64,000 nt of DNA, taken from NCBI RefSeq assembly GCF_900111175.1, contig NZ_FOGI01000004.1, positions 1 through 64,000 on the forward strand, read 5' to 3'. The translations under genes were made by a program, and so were the position numbers. The notes beneath the pieces were generated by a model, which saw only the letters and a program-made list of their open reading frames with translations, searched no databases and was not told where the DNA came from. Source of the DNA: Actinokineospora terrae (GTDB taxonomy: Bacteria > Actinomycetota > Actinomycetes > Mycobacteriales > Pseudonocardiaceae). Positions 63,652 through 64,000 of this stretch are shown here, piece after piece (positions within the stretch are counted from its first letter, which is position 1; each line of letters opens with the position of its first letter).

Positions 63652-64000
63652 ATGTGTCGATGGATCGCGTACTCCGGCTCGCCCGTGCGGCTGGAAGACC
63701 TGCTCTACAAACCCGAGAACTCCCTCATCGTCCAGAGCAAACGGGCCCAACTCGGCGTCGAGACCACCAACGGCGACGGCTTCGGCGTCGGCTGGTACGG
63801 CGACCGGGCGACCCCAGGGGTGTACCGCGACACCCAACCCGCCTGGCAGGACGACAACCTGCGCGAGGTGACCGCCCAGGTCACCTCCCGCAGGGTCTTC
63901 GCCCACGTCCGCGCCACCACCGGCACGGCGGTACAGCGGACCAACTGCCACCCGTTCCGCCACGGCAGGCTGCTCTGGATGCACAACGGGGCGATCGCGG
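63652..64000 (+). CDS. Class II glutamine amidotransferase (YafJ/EgtC-like), N-terminal part
   Basis: The first 116 residues of a class II amidotransferase; the gene runs off the window. After Met1, Cys2 is the N-terminal nucleophile (CRWIAYSGSPVRLEDLL), with NGDGFGVGWYGD and RTNCHPFRHGRLLWMHNG typical of the YafJ/EgtC group. ATG preceded by AAGGAGGT. Whether it is the ergothioneine hydrolase EgtC cannot be settled without the rest. Confidence 0.85.
   Translation, partial: MCRWIAYSGSPVRLEDLLYKPENSLIVQSKRAQLGVETTNGDGFGVGWYGDRATPGVYRDTQPAWQDDNLREVTAQVTSRRVFAHVRATTGTAVQRTNCHPFRHGRLLWMHNGAIA

Overview
The window is a gene-dense, very GC-rich stretch of an actinomycete chromosome. GTG starts, 4-bp GTGA/ATGA gene overlaps and leaderless promoters are common. 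It carries a BldD homologue, mIHF, an actinobacterial-type PriA without a P-loop, a HelD helicase and an XRE-DUF397 module. Gene orders argCJBDFRGH, pyrR-pyrB-pyrC-(PH-like)-carA-carB-pyrF-mihF-gmk-rpoZ-coaBC-metK-priA-def-fmt-rsmB and nusB/efp/pepQ/4-TM/aroQ-aroB-aroK-aroC are typical of mycobacteria and Pseudonocardiales. I infer a Pseudonocardiales-like host; the sequence does not let me name a genus.

Layout. 1-800: 5' end of a 16S rRNA gene on the minus strand, with its leader, promoter and the tyrS terminator. 807-11930: tyrS, mpg, an SGNH hydrolase and the whole arginine operon argC-J-B-D-F-R-G-H, all on the minus strand and starting from an ARG-box promoter that looks leaderless. 12024-19558: an accessory metabolic block with two LLM flavin monooxygenases and the remnant of a third, a GNAT acetyltransferase, a polar amino-acid ABC transporter and a MSOX/SolA-like amine oxidase. 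19610-21705: a two-gene AAA ATPase plus HNH nuclease cassette resembling the Septu (PtuAB) anti-phage system. 21702-29447: O-methyltransferase, asparaginase, flavoprotein, rsmB, fmt, def, priA, DUF5313.

29510-42392: metK, coaBC, rpoZ, gmk and mihF, then the pyrimidine operon with a PyrR-binding hairpin at the pyrR ribosome binding site. 42646-43134: bldD, on the plus strand, preceded by two near-consensus BldD boxes. 43235-49131: nusB, efp, pepQ and the aroC-K-B-Q shikimate genes. 49373-53551: two paralogous membrane-anchored proteins, an orphan gene and helD. 53638-61939: prepilin peptidase, aroE, mltG, ruvX, alaS, two small envelope proteins and rarA. 61951-64000: two DUF397 genes with their XRE/DUF5753 regulator, a 69-residue protein and the start of a class II glutamine amidotransferase.

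Most of the window is housekeeping metabolism in long translationally coupled operons. The most interesting parts are the ATPase-HNH cassette, the LLM remnant, a 12-bp sequence shared upstream of the LLM and ABC operons, the BldD autoregulatory boxes, and the pair of Cys-containing secreted-domain paralogues.
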